From positions 1,922,001 to 1,986,000 of the forward strand of contig BPGK01000001.1 in NCBI GenBank assembly GCA_026002995.1: a stretch of DNA of 64,000 bases. Reading direction: 5' to 3'. The DNA is from Gaiellaceae bacterium. GTDB lineage: Bacteria; Actinomycetota; Thermoleophilia; Gaiellales; Gaiellaceae. The notes under the pieces are model-generated. The model was not told the origin of the DNA, searched no databases, and was given only the letters and a program-made list of their open reading frames with translations. Shown piece after piece: positions 62,479 through 64,000 of this stretch. Every line of letters starts with the position of its first letter. The stretch's first letter is position 1. The position numbers and the translations under genes were made by a program.

Positions 62479-62831
62479 CAGCGTCGGCGCTCGATGACGA
62501 CCGCCGCATGGTCGACCGGAGGGTCGAGGACGACGTCCGGCTTCCGGACCCGGACGCGGACGCGCTCGACCTCTTCGAAGCGCCCGAGCACCTCGCCGGC
62601 GATCGCGCCCGCCAGCCCTTCGAGGAGCAAGCGCTCGGGCCCGGCGAAGACCTCGCGCACGAGCGCTGCCAGGCGACGGTAGTCGAGCGTGTCCTCGATC
62701 CGATCACTCGCGGCCGCGTCGTCTCGAACCTCCACCTCGAGATCGACGAGGAAGCGCTGGCCCAGACGGCGCTCCTCCTCGAGGTACCCGTGGCGGCCGA
62801 AGACCACCATCCCGGCGAGCTCGATCGTCAC
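62478..62831 (-). CDS. folB: Dihydroneopterin aldolase
   Basis: The 117-residue enzyme splits dihydroneopterin into the hydroxymethyl pterin and glycolaldehyde. ELAGMVVFGRHGYLEEERRLGQRFLVDLEVEV at the start carries the Glu of the HGYLEEER motif; DTLDYRRLAALVREVFAG and LLEGLAGAIAGEVL follow, and VERVRVRVRKPD holds the region with the catalytic Lys. GTG start overlaps the folP stop by 4 bases (GTGA). Product passes to FolK of the next gene. Confidence 0.93.
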   Translation of the reverse strand: MTIELAGMVVFGRHGYLEEERRLGQRFLVDLEVEVRDDAAASDRIEDTLDYRRLAALVREVFAGPERLLLEGLAGAIAGEVLGRFEEVERVRVRVRKPDVVLDPPVDHAAVVIERRR

Positions 62832-63667
62832 GCGGCAACCGTCCCTCGCTCGACGGCTGCGGCGACGGCGAGTGCCTCGACCGTCTCCCGCACGTCGTGC
62901 GCGCGGATCATCCACGCGCCGCGGTCGAAGGCAGCGACCGCGGCGCCGACCGACGCCGGCATCGACCCCTGCGTGGCCGAGGGGTCGCCGAGCACCTTCC
63001 CGAGCGTGCTCTTGCGCGAGATGCCGACGAGGACCGGGAACCCGAGCGCGACGAGCTCGTCGAGTCGCCGGAGGAGCTCGAGGTTCTGGTCGGGCGTCTT
63101 CCCGAAGCCGATGCCCGGATCGATGCAGATCCGCTCCTCGGGGATCCCGCGGGCCACGGCCTCGGCCACGCGCTCCTCGAGGAACGCCGCCACCTCGGAC
63201 ACGACGTCGTCGTAGCGGGGCGCGACCTGCATGGTGCGCGGCTCGCCCTGCATATGCATGAGGCAGACGTACGCCTCACGCTCGGCGATGAGCGGGGCGA
63301 GCTCTGGGTCGCCGCGCAGGGCGGTCACGTCGTTCACGAGCTCGGCTCCGAGCGAAAGGGCGGCTCGAGCGACCGCCGCTTTCGAGGTGTCGATGGAGAG
63401 CGGGAGCCCCGCGAGGCCTTCGAGCACGGGCAGGACGCGCCTGAGCTCCTCGTCGACCGAGACAGGTGCGGCCCCCGGCCGCGTGGACTCGCCCCCGACG
63501 TCGACGAGCGCGGCGCCCTCCGCGAGGAGCCGCTTGCCGTGCGCGATCGCCGCCTCGGGCTCGCGGAAGCGACCGCCGTCCGAGAAACTGTCCGGCGTGA
63601 CGTTGAGAACGCCCATCACCGCCGGCCGAGGCCAGCGCGTCGCGATCGGCGGTCGCTCGCTGGGCAC
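62828..63667 (-). CDS. folP: Dihydropteroate synthase
   Basis: The 279-residue TIM-barrel enzyme joins pterin diphosphate and p-aminobenzoate. The motifs are VMGVLNVTPDSFSDGGRF near residue 16, ALVDVGGESTRPGAAPVS near 53, SIDTSKAAVARAAL near 90, NDVTALRGD, CLMHMQGEPRTMQ near 135, ICIDPGIGFGKTPDQN near 182 and VGISRKSTLGK near 217. This is the target of sulfonamides. TACGCT lies 7 bases before GTG 63667, which sets this start over the ATG at 63710. It heads the folP-folB-folK operon. Confidence 0.95.
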   Translation of the reverse strand: MPSERPPIATRWPRPAVMGVLNVTPDSFSDGGRFREPEAAIAHGKRLLAEGAALVDVGGESTRPGAAPVSVDEELRRVLPVLEGLAGLPLSIDTSKAAVARAALSLGAELVNDVTALRGDPELAPLIAEREAYVCLMHMQGEPRTMQVAPRYDDVVSEVAAFLEERVAEAVARGIPEERICIDPGIGFGKTPDQNLELLRRLDELVALGFPVLVGISRKSTLGKVLGDPSATQGSMPASVGAAVAAFDRGAWMIRAHDVRETVEALAVAAAVERGTVAA

Positions 63668-63674
63668 GCTGCGG

Positions 63675-63680
63675 AGCGTA
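63675..63680 (-). promoter_or_regulatory. TACGCT box before folP
   Basis: TACGCT lies 7 bases before GTG 63667 on the minus strand, without a Shine-Dalgarno sequence, and so sets the folP start. Confidence 0.45.
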
Positions 63681-63714
63681 CCGTCGTCCGAGCCACCGAG
63701 CAGACTCATGCTCC

Positions 63715-64000
63715 ATGAGCACCACAACCGGCTCCTCGGGCCCTCTCGGCCACCCGCGCGGCATCGGGTTCGCAATCTTCCTCTTCGTCATCACCTTCGG
63801 GTTCTACGGCTGGTACTGGGTCTACAAGACGCAGGAGGAGATGCGTCAGCACACGGGGGACGGCCTGGGCGGCGTCCTCGGCCTCGTGGTGTGGATCCTC
63901 ATCGGCGCCGTCAGCGCGTTCGTCATCCCCTCCGAGGTCGGGAAGCTCTACACGCGCGACGGCCGAGAGGCGCCCATCACCGGCTGGACGGGCCTGTGGC
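63715..64000 (+). CDS. DUF4234-like membrane protein, N-terminal part (cut by window edge)
   Basis: The frame is open from ATG at 63715 to the last base and gives 95 residues. It begins with a short polar stretch (STTTGSSGPLGHPRG), then IGFAIFLFVITFGFYGWYWVYKTQEEMRQHTGDGLGG, the typical start of DUF4234 proteins (a helix ending YGWYW-YKTxEEM). Next come a second membrane segment VLGLVVWILIGAVSAFVIPSEVGKLY and a partial loop. Function of the family is not known. It is divergent from folP by 47 bases. The C-terminal half is outside the window. Confidence 0.75.
   Translation, partial: MSTTTGSSGPLGHPRGIGFAIFLFVITFGFYGWYWVYKTQEEMRQHTGDGLGGVLGLVVWILIGAVSAFVIPSEVGKLYTRDGREAPITGWTGLW

Overview
The window is chromosomal DNA of a very GC-rich bacterium. 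It is densely packed, with many genes overlapping by 1-11 bases and many GTG or TTG starts. The gene set points to Actinomycetota: a rhodanese/MoeB-type activator followed by CysO, CysM and Mec, a CarD-type RNA polymerase regulator, a DUF2469 gene, and ClpC. Many genes carry a TAnnnT box 6-10 bases before the start codon and no Shine-Dalgarno sequence, which indicates leaderless transcripts. I lean towards a deep-branching class such as Thermoleophilia, but this is inference. No rRNA, tRNA, CRISPR array, prophage or classical insertion sequence was seen.

Layout. 1-5.3 kb: tail of a metallo-beta-lactamase-like gene, a phospholipase-D-like protein, an agmatinase-family enzyme and two secreted proteins. 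5.3-10.6 kb: an acyl-CoA dehydrogenase with a triplicated 3' tail, a frameshifted serine hydrolase, a VOC protein, a YtcJ-type amidohydrolase and an HxlR regulator. 10.6-16.9 kb: an M20 peptidase/PepT/SDR operon, a principal-type sigma factor and a TPR protein. 17-19.8 kb: a compact moeZ-like/cysO/cysM/mec operon for protein-bound cysteine synthesis. 19.8-27.4 kb: cupredoxin lipoprotein, MBL-like protein, LemA, M48 protease, an AMP-binding-like protein with altered catalytic motifs and a long Pro/Glu tail, a SnoaL-like protein, a probable TIM-barrel protein and an RraA-type protein.

27.4-38.1 kb, all on the minus strand: gltX, cysS, rlmB and an amidase run into a branched-chain-amino-acid-type ABC transporter (livHM, binding protein, livG, livF) and a beta-propeller lipoprotein. 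A cyclase remnant with its middle deleted lies beside gltX. 38.2-45.9 kb: a magnesium-type P-ATPase, an HD-GYP phosphodiesterase, a collagen-like secreted protein, mutY, ispF, ispD and carD. 46-53.5 kb: radA, two paralogous small membrane proteins, a trans-sulfuration PLP enzyme divergent from an Lrp/AsnC regulator, an acetyltransferase and clpC.

53.6-57.7 kb holds the most unusual locus: a RAYT (REP-associated tyrosine transposase) gene within eleven GTAG-headed palindromes. One palindrome lies inside the transposase gene, and palindromes supply the TAG stop codons of three neighbouring genes. Then come lysS, greA and a dus gene. 58.9-61.6 kb: a frameshifted coaX divergent from a Rieske oxygenase whose promoter carries palindromes, next to a TetR/BetI-like regulator. 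The window closes with DUF2469 and folK/folB/folP and runs off inside a DUF4234 membrane protein.

Three genes (serine hydrolase, coaX, Rieske oxygenase) each look disrupted by one extra G in a G-run. This may be a sequencing or assembly artefact and should be checked before calling them broken.
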